This document shows, piece after piece, positions 1 to 10,703 of a stretch of DNA of 64,000 bases. The notes beneath the pieces were generated by a model. The model was not told the DNA's origin. It did no database searches and saw nothing but the letters and a program-made list of their open reading frames with translations. The stretch covers positions 1 to 64,000 of the forward strand of contig CALMVI010000156.1 of the NCBI GenBank assembly GCA_937873095.1. Direction: 5' to 3'. Position numbers and translations under genes: made by a program. Position 1 is the first letter of the stretch, and every line of letters starts with the position of its first letter. The stretch is from an uncultured Acetobacteraceae bacterium. GTDB taxonomy: Bacteria; Pseudomonadota; Alphaproteobacteria; Acetobacterales; Acetobacteraceae.

Positions 1-53
1 GGATGAACGCAAAAACAAGGCGACAAGACCGTAACAAAGGTAATGGTTGCTAC

Positions 54-989
54 TTACGCGCGTTCCAGCTCCGCCTTCAGCTCGGGGATGGCGGTGAACA
101 GGTCGGCGACCAGGCCGTAATCGGCGACCTGGAAGATCGGCGCGTCCTCGTCCTTGTTGATGGCGACGATGACCTTGCTGTCCTTCATGCCGGCCAGATG
201 CTGGATCGCGCCGGAGATGCCGATGGCCATGTAGAGTTCCGGGGCCACGATCTTGCCGGTCTGGCCGACCTGGTAGTCGTTCGGCACGTAGCCGGCATCG
301 ACCGCCGCGCGCGAGGCGCCGACGGCCGCACCCAGCTTGTCGGCAATCGGATCGAGCAGGTGAAAGTTCTCGCCGTTCTGCATGCCGCGGCCGCCGGAGA
401 TCACCACGCGCGCCGCCGTCAGTTCTGGGCGCTCGCTCTTGGACAGTTCGGCCGAGACGAAGCGCGAGGTGCCCGTGTTGCCGGCATCCGTTGCGTCCTC
501 GATGGTCGCGTTGCCGCCCTCGGCCGGCACCGGATCGAAGCTCGCGGCACGGACCGTGATCACCTTCTTGGCGTCCGACGACTTTACTGTGGCCAGCGCG
601 TTGCCGGCGTAGATCGGCCGCACGAAGGTGTCGGCGTCCTCGACGCCCGCGATGTCGCTGATCGGCTGCACGTCCAGCAGGGCGGCCACCCGCGGCATGA
701 CGTTCTTGCCTGTGGCGGTCGAAGCAGAGAGCAGATGCGTGTAGTTTGGCGCCAATGCCACCAGCAAGGCGGCCAGCGGCTCGGCCAGCGCGTGGGTGTA
801 GCCTGCGGCGTCCGCCTTCAGCACCTTGGTTATGCCGGGCAGTTTGGCCGCGGCCTGCGCCGCGTCGCCGACCTTGTAGCCGACCACCAGCGCATGCACC
901 TCGCCGAGCTTGGCGGCGGCAGCGACCGCGCTGCGCGAGGGCTGCTTGAGCAGGCCGTTCTCGTGATCGATCAGGACGAGTGCGGTCAT
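54..989 (-). CDS. etfA: Electron transfer flavoprotein alpha subunit
   Basis: Alpha subunit of the soluble ETF heterodimer, which passes electrons from acyl-CoA and related dehydrogenases to ETF:ubiquinone oxidoreductase. The 311 aa length is normal for the family. The N-terminal two thirds form the alpha/beta domain. The C-terminal FAD domain (about residues 195-305) carries the signature [20 protein letters not shown] at about 241-260. It lies 1 base downstream of etfB in the same direction, so the two are surely co-transcribed. The start is the ATG directly after etfB. Identification is secure. Confidence 0.96.
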   Translation of the reverse strand: MTALVLIDHENGLLKQPSRSAVAAAAKLGEVHALVVGYKVGDAAQAAAKLPGITKVLKADAAGYTHALAEPLAALLVALAPNYTHLLSASTATGKNVMPRVAALLDVQPISDIAGVEDADTFVRPIYAGNALATVKSSDAKKVITVRAASFDPVPAEGGNATIEDATDAGNTGTSRFVSAELSKSERPELTAARVVISGGRGMQNGENFHLLDPIADKLGAAVGASRAAVDAGYVPNDYQVGQTGKIVAPELYMAIGISGAIQHLAGMKDSKVIVAINKDEDAPIFQVADYGLVADLFTAIPELKAELERA

Positions 990-990
990 T

Positions 991-1740
991 CTATATAACC
1001 TTGGCTTCGGTGCGCAGCTTGCCGACCAGCTCGGCGACCGAGCCGACCTTCTTGCCGGCTACACGTGTCGGCGGTTCGACCACCTTCAAGGTGGTCAGGC
1101 GCGGCGCAGGGTCGACGCCCAGATCGGCGGGCTTGACGGTCTCTATCGGCTTCTTGCGCGCCTTCATGATGTTGGGAAGGCTGGCATAACGCGGTTCGTT
1201 CAGGCGCAGATCGGCGGTGATGATGGCCGGCATGGTCAGCGCCACGGTCTCCAGCCCGCCATCCACCTCGCGCGTCACCGTCGCGGTGTCGCCCTCTATG
1301 GCGATCTTGCTGGCAAACGTGCCCTGCGGCCAGCCGAGAAGGGCGGCCAGCATCTGGCCGGTCGCGTTCATGTCGTCGTCGATCGCCTGCTTGCCCATGA
1401 TGACCAGGCCCGGCTCCTCCTTGGCGACCAGCGCGCGCAGCATCTTGGCGACGGCCAGAGGCTCAGGGCTCGCGTCCGTCTCGACCAGGATGCCGCGGTC
1501 GGCGCCCATGGCGAGCGCGGTGCGTATGGTCTCCTGGCAGGCGGCGACGCCGATCGAGACGACCACGATCTCGGTCGCCACACCCTTCTCCTTCAGGCGG
1601 ACCGCCTCCTCGATGGCGATCTCGTCGAACGGGTTCATCGCCATCTTCACGCCGGCGAGCTCGACCCCTGTCTGGTCGGACTTTACCCGCACCTTCACGT
1701 TGTAATCGACGACCCGCTTGACGGGGACCAGGAGCTTCAT
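991..1740 (-). CDS. etfB: Electron transfer flavoprotein beta subunit
   Basis: Beta subunit of ETF, which binds AMP and docks partner dehydrogenases. At 249 aa it is full length. Family hallmarks are the N-terminal [18 protein letters not shown], the segment [19 protein letters not shown] near residue 35, and the recognition-loop stretch [19 protein letters not shown] near residue 190. It is the first gene of an etfB-etfA pair. Its promoter must lie in the 220-base gap upstream, which also holds a repeat hairpin. Confidence 0.96.
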   Translation of the reverse strand: MKLLVPVKRVVDYNVKVRVKSDQTGVELAGVKMAMNPFDEIAIEEAVRLKEKGVATEIVVVSIGVAACQETIRTALAMGADRGILVETDASPEPLAVAKMLRALVAKEEPGLVIMGKQAIDDDMNATGQMLAALLGWPQGTFASKIAIEGDTATVTREVDGGLETVALTMPAIITADLRLNEPRYASLPNIMKARKKPIETVKPADLGVDPAPRLTTLKVVEPPTRVAGKKVGSVAELVGKLRTEAKVI

Positions 1741-1863
1741 CGGTTCTACCGCTGCTTGTGACGTTTCGGCCGTAGATAAGGGGCCGCTTTATGGGGTGTC
1801 AAACGTCGGCGGCGATGCGGGATCACATGGGACCGGAGTGTCGGAACGTCACCGCCTCATCTT

Positions 1864-1882
1864 GGCCGGGCTTGTCCCGGCC
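1864..1882. repeat. Small palindrome in intergenic repeat-like sequence
   Basis: A perfect 7-bp inverted repeat, GGCCGGG-CTTGT-CCCGGCC, in the non-coding gap between etfB and the next gene. GGCCGGGCTTGTCCCGGCC-type sequences recur between genes in many alphaproteobacteria, so this is probably a REP-like element rather than a regulatory site of etfB. No second copy was noticed in the window. Confidence 0.5.
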
Positions 1883-1963
1883 AGCCACGCGGGAGTGCGT
1901 CAGCAGCTCTCATGGGGAGCATGGCATTGCCAGACAGCCGAACCAACCGGAGACGCGTCCTAG

Positions 1964-3520
1964 TCATGGGACACCCGGATCCGCCTTGATATGAACCCCC
2001 AGCATCTGCGCGCGGGCCGGCACGGGCGCCTGGGCGATCTGTGCGAGGGTGGTCCCCTGGGGCGGCGTCATCGTCACCGTCAGCGTGCCGGGATGGTCGA
2101 GGAAGTTGGTCAGCTGTTCGGCGGCGTCGGGCTGGCTGGGCAGCATCATGCCCAGCGTCAGCACCGGCACCGCCAACTGCGCCCGGACCATGTCGGGCGT
2201 CGTGTGCATCTGCGCCCCGGCCACCGCGAGCAGGCGGTTGACCAGGCTGTGGTCCTCGTAGACGACCGAGGCGCCGTGCAGGGTCGTCGCCATCAGGGCG
2301 GCCATCGGCTGCGCCGGAGTGGCCTGCACGGCGTCGTAGCCGGAGAAGTTCGCCTTCACGTGGAACGTGCCAAGGCCGCGCAGGACGATGTCCTCGCTGA
2401 CCACGCTCGGCTGACCGCCCGCCTGGGCGGAGTGCGCGGACAGCGTCGAGGTCGCGTCGACGTCCATGGTCAGCGCGTTCATCCCGAAGGCCGCAAGCGA
2501 CACGGCAGCGGCAGGCGGGATGGCCGTCTGACCGGTCGCGACCGTCAGCCCGTGGATGGCGCCGGTGCCGGCGGTCGGCCCGCCGTTCCCCGGCACCTGG
2601 CTGGCGTGCATGTCGGCCAGGGCGATGTGCGGGCCTGCCGTCACGTCGAGCGTCAGGCCGGACAGCCCGGCCGATTCGTAGGTTGCGCCGCCGAACATGC
2701 CGCGGTCGGCGTGGCCGGACTGGCGTATGGCCTCCAGCACGCCGCGCATGTTGGCCGTCTTGAGGTCGAACGCATCGAGGGTGAGGCGAAAGGGCGGGCC
2801 GTGGGGCTTGCCGAGCCAGTCCATCGCGAACGCCTTGACCGCAAACGAGCCGAGCTTGCCGCCATCGTAGTCGCTGATGGTCTGCGATCCGACCGACAGG
2901 CTGCCGGCCGGGGCACCCGCTTCCGGGGTGCCGGTTTGCGGGGTGCCGGCTTCTGGGATGATTGCCGCGAAGGTCGTGTCGTCCGCCTGGACGCTGTCGG
3001 CCGACAGCGCCAGCGCGGCATCGGCCAGGAAGTCGGGCCTGGCCCGGTTTTCGGGCGTGGGCGGCAGCATGAACGGCCGCCCGCTCAGACGGTGCAGGGT
3101 CACGCGGCCGATGGCCAGCCCCGGATGCGTGCCCTGGGTCAGGTGCACGTTGCGGGCGGACGCGTCGGCGATCAGCAGCCGCCGGTCGGTCCAGGCGGGC
3201 TTGCCGCCAGGGTAGGCCGCGGGATCGAACACGTCGCGCAGGGCCTGGTCGTTGCCGCCGGACACGGTGATGGCATCGGCGGTGCCGATCGTGGCGCCGT
3301 CATGGGTCAACACCACGCTGTGCACGGTGGCCGCACTGGTCAGCGGGTTGTAGTCGACCATGCCGTGCCGCACCGCATAGCCGGGCGGCAGGCGGGCCAG
3401 GAACGCGTCGATGCCCTGGTCCACCACCTGGCTCGCCTGGTGCCGGGTGACGGAGCGCAGGCCGAAGAACGCCGCCACGACGACGAGCGCGCCGGCACCG
3501 AGGAGAACGCGACGCTGCAT
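1964..3520 (-). CDS. Exported or membrane-anchored protein of unknown function
   Basis: A 518 aa protein starting at MQRRVLLGAGALVVVAAFFG, a single N-terminal membrane anchor or signal sequence. I chose this ATG over the longer ORF start because the 68 residues before it look like non-coding sequence and an AAGGGA motif precedes it. The rest is rich in small and beta-prone residues, with many 'LTLD', 'LSAD' and 'ALTMDVD' stretches. That style resembles periplasmic repetitive beta proteins of the AsmA/YdgA(DUF945) type, but I see no diagnostic motif. A short imperfect repeat (GTPQTGTPEAGAP) lies near residue 195. Function unknown. Confidence 0.75.
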   Translation of the reverse strand: MQRRVLLGAGALVVVAAFFGLRSVTRHQASQVVDQGIDAFLARLPPGYAVRHGMVDYNPLTSAATVHSVVLTHDGATIGTADAITVSGGNDQALRDVFDPAAYPGGKPAWTDRRLLIADASARNVHLTQGTHPGLAIGRVTLHRLSGRPFMLPPTPENRARPDFLADAALALSADSVQADDTTFAAIIPEAGTPQTGTPEAGAPAGSLSVGSQTISDYDGGKLGSFAVKAFAMDWLGKPHGPPFRLTLDAFDLKTANMRGVLEAIRQSGHADRGMFGGATYESAGLSGLTLDVTAGPHIALADMHASQVPGNGGPTAGTGAIHGLTVATGQTAIPPAAAVSLAAFGMNALTMDVDATSTLSAHSAQAGGQPSVVSEDIVLRGLGTFHVKANFSGYDAVQATPAQPMAALMATTLHGASVVYEDHSLVNRLLAVAGAQMHTTPDMVRAQLAVPVLTLGMMLPSQPDAAEQLTNFLDHPGTLTVTMTPPQGTTLAQIAQAPVPARAQMLGVHIKADPGVP

Positions 3521-3584
3521 GGCAGTCAGTCCCTTGCATCTAAGAAAGATCGTCGCCGCTTTCCTTTCAAGTGGAAAGCAGCCG

Positions 3585-4133
3585 TCACTGGAGAACGTCT
3601 CGGTCGCATCCAGGACGATTTTCGGCAACGCAACTCTCGTGCGCGGACTCAACAACGCGCCGTCCCTCACTTGCCTGCGACAGGGCGGCGACAACGTTCT
3701 GCGTGCACCGCGATCCGCTGCCATCGATGCGGTTGGCCAGTTCGACCGCTACCATGCCGACCGACCATTGAGCGAAGTGCCGGGAGAGCAACGTGAGAAT
3801 TCGGCAGTAGCTGGCTTTCCGGTCTGGATAGGCCAGCAGTGTCCGGTTGAGGGACAGGTTGGCGATCCGGGATGGGTCGCCTGTTTGCGGCGTCAGATGC
3901 ACCATCGTGTTCGGCAGATCACGGCGAGTGGTGATGTGAAACGCATTGGCAATGTCGTGCATCGCAAGACACTCGTTGGCCACGCAGCCTCTCAGCTTTG
4001 CGCTCGCCTGAAAAATCGACGCGTCGGTCGCGGGGCCGTCAAGCAAACCCGTAAGACGATCCACGTCAGCATCTGCGGGCCGCCCAAGCAGAAGGCAAGC
4101 CAGACCAAGCAGCACTCCATTTCTAGCGAACAT
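3585..4133 (-). CDS. Small secreted cysteine-containing protein, possible partner or immunity protein of the upstream hydrolase
   Basis: A 182 aa protein starting at MFARNGVLLGLACLLLGRPADA, a clear signal peptide. The ATG at 4133 is preferred to the longer ORF start. The mature part has about six cysteines and no family that I recognise. Its start lies inside the end of the SleB-like hydrolase gene (11-base overlap), so the two are translationally coupled. A periplasmic protein coupled to a signal-less peptidoglycan hydrolase is the usual layout of effector-immunity pairs. That reading is inference; an accessory or chaperone role is the alternative. Confidence 0.7.
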   Translation of the reverse strand: MFARNGVLLGLACLLLGRPADADVDRLTGLLDGPATDASIFQASAKLRGCVANECLAMHDIANAFHITTRRDLPNTMVHLTPQTGDPSRIANLSLNRTLLAYPDRKASYCRILTLLSRHFAQWSVGMVAVELANRIDGSGSRCTQNVVAALSQASEGRRVVESAHESCVAENRPGCDRDVLQ

Positions 4134-4662
4134 GGCCTGTCCCGTTTTGCTGGTAGAACTTGAACGTTCTTTCCGGTATGCCCGCAACGGTTTTGAGCGT
4201 GAACGACGAGTCGCTGGCGAACGAAGGAGCGTAACTCTCTATAGGTTTGCCGTCCTTGTCCCTTGAGTTTCCGTCAGCGTCGGTCACGCCGGGAACAGTC
4301 TCAAGGCCACCACCCACATCGATCCCTGATGTCGCGTCACCTTTCTTCGGCATCGCCTGGGGTGTGTAGAAGTGTGTGGCGCCTTGTGTCGGGTCTGCTA
4401 CGGTTCCATCGAGGATCCCTTTTGCAAGCACCAGAGACGAAGCCGTCGCATGTTTCTGGTGCTGAAAAGCCGGGCGCCAAACGCGTTCGACATCCGGCGT
4501 CCCGTTTCGAATCATACGGTTCCGCAATGCCCACCCAACTGCGGTTTGCGCTATCGAGTTCTCGCCGCCTGCCTCAGTCACGATCACTCGCGCAAGATCC
4601 TGAACGTTTCGTGCGGCCAGCGTCTCCGCCGTCATCGGTTTGCTGCTTGGGGGCAAGGCCAT
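4123..4662 (-). CDS. SleB/CwlJ-like cell-wall hydrolase
   Basis: A 179 aa Hydrolase_2 (SleB-like) protein. The family core is visible: VIVTEAGGE with the predicted catalytic Glu near residue 31, then AQTAVGWALRNRM, and later DPTQGATHFYTPQAMP near residues 91-106. These enzymes cleave peptidoglycan glycan strands. Unlike most family members it has no signal peptide, beginning MALPPSSKPMTAETLAARNV. It would therefore need another route out of the cell, such as type VI secretion or phage-type lysis. The downstream secreted protein overlaps its 3' end. Base composition here is somewhat lower in GC than in the neighbouring genes. Confidence 0.78.
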   Translation of the reverse strand: MALPPSSKPMTAETLAARNVQDLARVIVTEAGGENSIAQTAVGWALRNRMIRNGTPDVERVWRPAFQHQKHATASSLVLAKGILDGTVADPTQGATHFYTPQAMPKKGDATSGIDVGGGLETVPGVTDADGNSRDKDGKPIESYAPSFASDSSFTLKTVAGIPERTFKFYQQNGTGHVR

Positions 4663-4713
4663 GGCGAATCCCGATCAGAACGGCACCGTATCGCGGGTGT
4701 AGGCGATCAGCAA

Positions 4714-5304
4714 TCAGACCTCGCCCCGCAGCCGCCGTGCCAGGTGCACCAGCATGGCGGCCGTGGCGCCCCAGACGTGATGCTCCTGATGCGGCCAGAC
4801 CCAGTATTGCCGCTCGCTACCGCGGACCATGGCGCTGCGGCGCTGCGGTGCGTCCGGGTCGAGCAGCACGGCCAGGGGAAGCTGGAACACCGCCTCCACC
4901 TCGTGCGCCGAGGGGCGGCAGACGAAGCCGGGGCTGAGCAGCGCCAGCACGGGGGTGACGCGATAGGAGGACACGGTGACGTAGTCGCGCAGCCGGCCGA
5001 GCAGTTCCACGTGGGAGGGGTCCAGCCCGACCTCCTCCTGCGCCTCGCGCAGGGCGGCGGCTTCGGGGCTGGCGTCGCCTGGATCGATGCGGCCGCCCGG
5101 AAAGCTCACCTGGCCGGAATGCGTGCGCAAGTGGCCGGTGCGCTTGGTCAGCAGGACGCCGGCTGCAGGTCCGGTGACGATGCCGACCAGGACTGCCGCC
5201 CGCACCAGGCCGGGATGGTCGGGCAGCTCGCTGTCCGGCGTTATGGTCTCCGGGTCGATAGGGTCCCGGCCGGACAGCCGCGCGCGAAGCTCGTCCGTCG
5301 TCAC
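4714..5304 (-). CDS. nudL: Nudix CoA pyrophosphatase, NudL type
   Basis: Predicted to hydrolyse CoA and CoA derivatives to phosphopantetheine and 3',5'-ADP. The 196 aa protein shows the CoA-specific UPF0035 motif [21 protein letters not shown] directly before the Nudix box, which reads [20 protein letters not shown] followed by EEVGL. The start is GTG. It sits 19 bases after the DUF1285 gene on the same strand, probably in one transcript, an arrangement often seen in alphaproteobacteria. Confidence 0.88.
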   Translation of the reverse strand: MTTDELRARLSGRDPIDPETITPDSELPDHPGLVRAAVLVGIVTGPAAGVLLTKRTGHLRTHSGQVSFPGGRIDPGDASPEAAALREAQEEVGLDPSHVELLGRLRDYVTVSSYRVTPVLALLSPGFVCRPSAHEVEAVFQLPLAVLLDPDAPQRRSAMVRGSERQYWVWPHQEHHVWGATAAMLVHLARRLRGEV

Positions 5305-5323
5305 CCGCGCGGCTCGCCCGGGC

Positions 5324-5944
5324 TCAATCCTCGGTCGGCACGAGGTCGCCCAATGGGAAGAACACGCCGCAGCTCCACACGCCGAGTTTCTGGCAGCCCT
5401 CGACCATGCCCGGCACGGCGATCGCCACTAGTTCGTAATACACCGGGCGCGCGATGCGGGCTTCGAGGGGGTAGCCGCCCTGGCCGTTGCGGATGTGGAT
5501 GTAGGGGACCGGCTCGCAGGTCAGCGCGTTATGGGCCACGCGCAGCGCGTGCTCTGGCCCTGCGGTGACCACCTGGTCGACATTGGTGCGGAAGGACAGG
5601 CACTGGTTGCGCCCGCTGCCGCATCGCCGCCAGTCCATCTCGACGGCGATCCAGGGCGTATCCTCGACCTGTATCCGCCCCCTCTCGACCGGCGTCTCCA
5701 GGAAGTACTCGCCCACGGCATCGCGCGTCAGCACGCTGCTGAACAGGCAGACCAGCTCCTTTCGGCCGATCGGGCTGCCGCGGTAGAGCCAGGTGCCGTC
5801 GCGCTGCACCAGGAACGGCATGTCGCCGCAGTCGTGGCGCGGCCGCTTGGGCCGGACGGGCAGGTCCGCAGGCACGACGATGGGATCGTCGGGGCAGAGA
5901 ACGGCGCGGTTCATGTCGGGCGGTTCGCCAAGGCTATGGTCCAT
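5324..5944 (-). CDS. DUF1285 protein
   Basis: A 206 aa member of DUF1285. Recognisable features are [22 protein letters not shown] near residue 41, the segment [20 protein letters not shown], and the later [19 protein letters not shown]. The role is unknown, but the gene is widely kept next to Nudix, MoxR or CCA-type genes in alphaproteobacteria. The ATG at 5944 is used; a second in-frame ATG ten codons later is possible. It is divergent from the MoxR gene, and the 170-base gap between them should hold both promoters. Confidence 0.82.
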   Translation of the reverse strand: MDHSLGEPPDMNRAVLCPDDPIVVPADLPVRPKRPRHDCGDMPFLVQRDGTWLYRGSPIGRKELVCLFSSVLTRDAVGEYFLETPVERGRIQVEDTPWIAVEMDWRRCGSGRNQCLSFRTNVDQVVTAGPEHALRVAHNALTCEPVPYIHIRNGQGGYPLEARIARPVYYELVAIAVPGMVEGCQKLGVWSCGVFFPLGDLVPTED

Positions 5945-6111
5945 CGCATGCGTCGATATAGGGAGCGCCTGGGCAGGTATGTAATAGCAGGCCGCCGATT
6001 TCGCATGGGGTGTGCGGCCGCGTGGCTGGACGCCGTGCTCGGGGCGGTTGCAGAGTGCGGCCAGGGGTCCACACTCCTCGCGCCGACGCCCGCCACCGCC
6101 CCACGCCTTCC

Positions 6112-7113
<1,002 letters not shown>

Positions 7114-7197
7114 AGCCTGGCCGGTGCTGATGGAACATCGCTGCGCGCCTTCCTTGGCCCGTCGGGGTAACCTGCGGCGTGCCGGCGGGGGCAACTG

Positions 7198-8052
7198 ATG
7201 CGCCACCAGGCCGAGGCGCTGGCCGCCAAGCTGCCGCCGCTGATGGTGGCCGCCGACCAGGTTGCCGCAACCGTGGCGCAGGGCGTGCACGGGCGGCGGC
7301 GCATCGGCACCGGCGACAGCTTCTGGCAGTTCCGGCCGTTCGTCACCGGCGACGCCGCGGCCCGCATCGACTGGCGGCAATCGGCCAAGTCCGACCGCGC
7401 CTACGTGCGCGACATGGAGTGGGAGGCGGCGCAGACCGTCTGCCTGTGGCGCGACGCCTCGCCCAGCATGGCGTGGCGCTCCGGCCGGTCGCTGCCGGAG
7501 AAGCGGCAGCGGGCCGAGCTGCTGCTGCTGGCGCTGACCTCGCTGCTGGCGCGCGCGGGCGAGCAGATCAGGCTGCTGGGCGTGGACGGGCGGGTGTTCT
7601 GCGGCCGCAGCGCGCTGGACGGCGTGGCGCGAGCCCTGCCGGGGCACGGCGACGGGCTGCCCGGCCGCGCCGTCGGCGTCCCCCGGCACGCGTCCGTGGT
7701 GCTGATCGGCGATTTCCTCTCGCCGCTCGCCGAGCTACGGGCCTGCGTCTCGCGGCTCGCCGCCGTGCCGGCGAGCGGGCACCTCGTCATGGTGCTCGAC
7801 CCCGCGGAGGTGGCGCTGCCCTATGACGGGCGGGTGCGTTTCCGCGGGCTGGAGGGGGAGGCCGAAGCGATCGTGCCGCGCGTCGAGGGGGTGCGGCAGG
7901 CCTATGGCGCGGCGCTGGTCGCGCAGCAGGCCGGCCTTGCCGCCATGTGCGCGGCGGCCGGGTTCGGGCTGATCGTGCACCATACCGACCATCGGCCCGA
8001 AACCGCCCTGATGGCGCTGTGGACGGCGCTGGATGCGGGGCGCGCGCGGTGA
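7198..8052 (+). CDS. DUF58 protein, MoxR partner
   Basis: A 284 aa DUF58 protein, a VWA-like domain that is the standard partner of MoxR ATPases. The family core is VHGRRRIGTGDSFWQFRPF, then DAAARIDWRQSAKSDRAYVRDME (about residues 30-80). Next comes the VWA-like strand CLWRDASPSMAW, whose DxSxS-like motif is D-A-S-P-S. No membrane segment is evident. The stop overlaps the GTG start of the next gene (GTGA), so they are co-translated. The pair probably acts in assembly or quality control of envelope or redox complexes; the client is unknown. Confidence 0.9.
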   Translation: MRHQAEALAAKLPPLMVAADQVAATVAQGVHGRRRIGTGDSFWQFRPFVTGDAAARIDWRQSAKSDRAYVRDMEWEAAQTVCLWRDASPSMAWRSGRSLPEKRQRAELLLLALTSLLARAGEQIRLLGVDGRVFCGRSALDGVARALPGHGDGLPGRAVGVPRHASVVLIGDFLSPLAELRACVSRLAAVPASGHLVMVLDPAEVALPYDGRVRFRGLEGEAEAIVPRVEGVRQAYGAALVAQQAGLAAMCAAAGFGLIVHHTDHRPETALMALWTALDAGRAR

Positions 8053-10703
8053 TCTTCGCGACCCCCTGGGTGTTGACGGCGCTGGTGGCGTTGCCGCTGC
8101 TGTGGTGGCTGCTGCGGGCCACCCCGCCCGCCCCGCGCGCCCAGGATTTCCCGGCGATCCGGCTGCTGGCGGGGCTGCAGCCCGCCGAGGAGACGCCGGC
8201 CCGCACGCCCTGGTGGCTGCTGGCGCTGCGCATGGCTGCGGCGGCGCTCGTCATCGTCGGGCTGGCCCGGCCGGTGCTGACCTCCGGCCAGATGGCGGTG
8301 GCGGGCGGCGGCGCTGCCCTGCTGGCGGTCGATGACGGCTGGTCCTCGGGCCCCGACTTCGCCGCGCGGCTGGCGGCGGCAGGCGCCGTGCTCGACCGGC
8401 TGGAACGGGCGGGCCGGCCCGTATCGCTGCTGACCACGGCCCCCGGGCTGGACGGGGGGGTGGCGCCAGCGACGGCGCCGATGCCGGCAGGCGAGCTGCG
8501 GCCGGTGCTGGCGGCCCTGCAGCCGAAATCATGGCCCACCGATCGCGGTCGCGCCGCCTCGCGGGTGATGGGACATGGGCCGGTGTTCTACGTGTCCGAC
8601 GGGCTGGCGACCGGGCGGGACGCGCCGTTCGTCCGGGCGCTGGCCGCGCGCGGCAGGGTGACGGAGTTTTCCGGCGGCCTGCCGGCGAGGCTGCTGCGGA
8701 CGGCCTCGGCGCCCGAGCAGCTGTTGGCGAAGCTGCGGCAGATCCCCTCTGCCGTGGCGCGGACCGAGTTCGTGCTGGCCGAAACCAATGACGGGCGGGT
8801 GCTGTCCCGCACGCCGATGCTGTCGCCGGCCGGCGCGGCGGAAGCGGAGGCGGTGGTGGCGCTGCCGCCCGAGCTGCGCAACCAGCTGGGCGCGCTGCGC
8901 CTGTCGGGCGCGCCGGGCGCAGGCTCGGTGGCGCTGCTGGACGAGGCGGCGCGGCGGCGCCCGGTGGGCCTGGTCGGCGGCGGCACCGGCGCAGACACGC
9001 CCCTGCTGGGCGACCTGTTCTACCTGGACCGCGCGCTGGCGCCGACGACGGAGCTGCGGCGCGGCGACGTGGCCTCTCTGCTGAAACGCCAGCTGTCTAT
9101 GCTGGTCGTCACCGCAGGCACGCTGCCGGCAGGAGAGGCGGTGGCGGTGGGTGACTGGGTGAAGCATGGCGGGCTGCTGCTGCGATTCGCCGGTCCTGGC
9201 CTGGCGGCGGGCGAGGACGCCGACCCGCTGCTGCCCGGCCGGCTGCTGCCTGGCGACCGCCAGCTGGGCGGTGCGATGTCCTGGAGCCAGCCCGCGCATC
9301 TGGCGCCGTTTCCGGACGGCTCGCCGTTCGCCGGCCTGCGCATCCCCGCCGAGGTCAGCGTCAACCGGCAGGTTCTGGCCGACCCGTCGGATCCGACGCC
9401 GCAGACCTGGGCGCGGCTGACGGACGGCACGCCGCTGGTGACGGCCGCGCGCGTGGGTTCTGGCGAGGTGGTGCTGTTCCACGTGACCGCCAACGCCGAC
9501 TGGTCGAACCTGCCGCTGTCCGGCCTGTTCGTCGACATGCTCGGCCGGCTTGCCAGGCGGTCGGCAGGCGTCGCCGTCGTGGACGACGGCCGCATGCTGG
9601 CGCCCGCGCTGTCGCTGGACGGGTCCGGCGTGCTGGGGACACCGCCGCCGGCGGCGCGCCCGGTCAGCGCGCGCGACCTGGCCGACACCATGCCCTCGCC
9701 CCTGCATCCGCCCGGGCTGTACGGGCCGGAGCGGGACCGGCACGCGCTGAACCTGGGCAGTGCCGCCATTCCGCTGACCGCCATGGCGTCCGTGCCCGGC
9801 GCCGACCTGCTGCCGCTGGATGCCGCACCGAGGGAGCGGCCGCTCGGGCCCTGGGCGGTCGCCCTGGCGGTGGCGCTGCTCTGCGTGGACATGGTGCTGA
9901 CGCTTGGCCTGCGCGGGCTGCTCGCGCGCTGGCGGCCCGGGGTGGCGGCGCTGCTGATCGCGGCCTGCGTGGCAGGCGGGGCACGGGCAGAGAGCCCCGC
10001 CCTGGCGACCCATCTGGCCTATGTGGTGACCGGTGACGCGCAGGTGGACGCGACCTCGCGCGCCGGGCTTGCCGGGCTGTCGGACTACGTCAACGGCCGG
10101 ACGGCCGCGGTCCTGGCCGACCCTGCCGGCGTGGTGCCCGGGCGCGACGACCTGAGCTACTACCCGCTGCTGTACTACCCGGTGACCAGCGACGCGCAGG
10201 CGACGCCGGCCATGGTGAGCGCGCTGAACGGCTACATGCATGACGGCGGCATCGTGGTGATCGACCTGCGCGGCGGCGGCAGCGAGGCGGCGGGCTCGGG
10301 CGCCGGCATGGCGCCGGATACCGGGGCGGCGCTGCGGCGCATCGGCCAGGGCCTGGCGATCCCGCGCCTGGCGCCGCTGACCTCGGCGCACGTGCTGGCG
10401 CGCGCCTTCTACCTGCTGCAGGATTTTCCCGGCCGGTTCGACGGCGACACGGTGTGGGTGCAGCAGGACCAGGACCGCAGCAACGACAGCGTCAGCCCGG
10501 TCATCGTCGGCAGCAACGACTGGGCCGCCGCGTGGGCGGAGGACGAGGACGGGCGGCCTTTGTATGCGACGATCCCGGGCGGCGCGCGGCAGCGCACGCT
10601 GGCGTTCCGCTTCGGGGTGAACCTGGTGATGTACGCGCTGACCGGGAACTATAAGGGCGACCAGGTGCATGTGCCGGCCATCCTGGAGCGGCTGGGGCAG
10701 TGA
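8049..10703 (+). CDS. BatA-like membrane protein with C-terminal DUF4159
   Basis: An 884 aa membrane protein. The N-terminus (VIFATPWVLTALVALPLLWWLL, then a second helix near residue 60) is the BatA N-terminal double-helix region. Another helix pair (WAVALAVALLCVDMVLTLGL and the stretch ending GVAALLIAACVAGGARA) lies near residues 600-650. It is followed by a DUF4159 domain (HLAYVVTGD...YYPLLYYPV...GGIVVIDLRGGG) that should be periplasmic. The GTG at 8049 overlaps the previous stop. This is the third gene of the MoxR operon; such proteins form the membrane part of the MoxR system. Confidence 0.88.
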   Translation: MIFATPWVLTALVALPLLWWLLRATPPAPRAQDFPAIRLLAGLQPAEETPARTPWWLLALRMAAAALVIVGLARPVLTSGQMAVAGGGAALLAVDDGWSSGPDFAARLAAAGAVLDRLERAGRPVSLLTTAPGLDGGVAPATAPMPAGELRPVLAALQPKSWPTDRGRAASRVMGHGPVFYVSDGLATGRDAPFVRALAARGRVTEFSGGLPARLLRTASAPEQLLAKLRQIPSAVARTEFVLAETNDGRVLSRTPMLSPAGAAEAEAVVALPPELRNQLGALRLSGAPGAGSVALLDEAARRRPVGLVGGGTGADTPLLGDLFYLDRALAPTTELRRGDVASLLKRQLSMLVVTAGTLPAGEAVAVGDWVKHGGLLLRFAGPGLAAGEDADPLLPGRLLPGDRQLGGAMSWSQPAHLAPFPDGSPFAGLRIPAEVSVNRQVLADPSDPTPQTWARLTDGTPLVTAARVGSGEVVLFHVTANADWSNLPLSGLFVDMLGRLARRSAGVAVVDDGRMLAPALSLDGSGVLGTPPPAARPVSARDLADTMPSPLHPPGLYGPERDRHALNLGSAAIPLTAMASVPGADLLPLDAAPRERPLGPWAVALAVALLCVDMVLTLGLRGLLARWRPGVAALLIAACVAGGARAESPALATHLAYVVTGDAQVDATSRAGLAGLSDYVNGRTAAVLADPAGVVPGRDDLSYYPLLYYPVTSDAQATPAMVSALNGYMHDGGIVVIDLRGGGSEAAGSGAGMAPDTGAALRRIGQGLAIPRLAPLTSAHVLARAFYLLQDFPGRFDGDTVWVQQDQDRSNDSVSPVIVGSNDWAAAWAEDEDGRPLYATIPGGARQRTLAFRFGVNLVMYALTGNYKGDQVHVPAILERLGQ

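Noticed and set aside
3-998. Long plus-strand ORF over etfA
   Set aside because: Antisense shadow of etfA; Arg/Gly-rich composition and no recognisable domain.
1991-3796. 601 aa plus-strand ORF
   Set aside because: Shadow of the exported protein on the other strand; His/Arg/Gln-rich with no domain.
8529-10670. 713 aa minus-strand ORF
   Set aside because: Shadow of the BatA-DUF4159 gene; composition typical of antisense high-GC frames.
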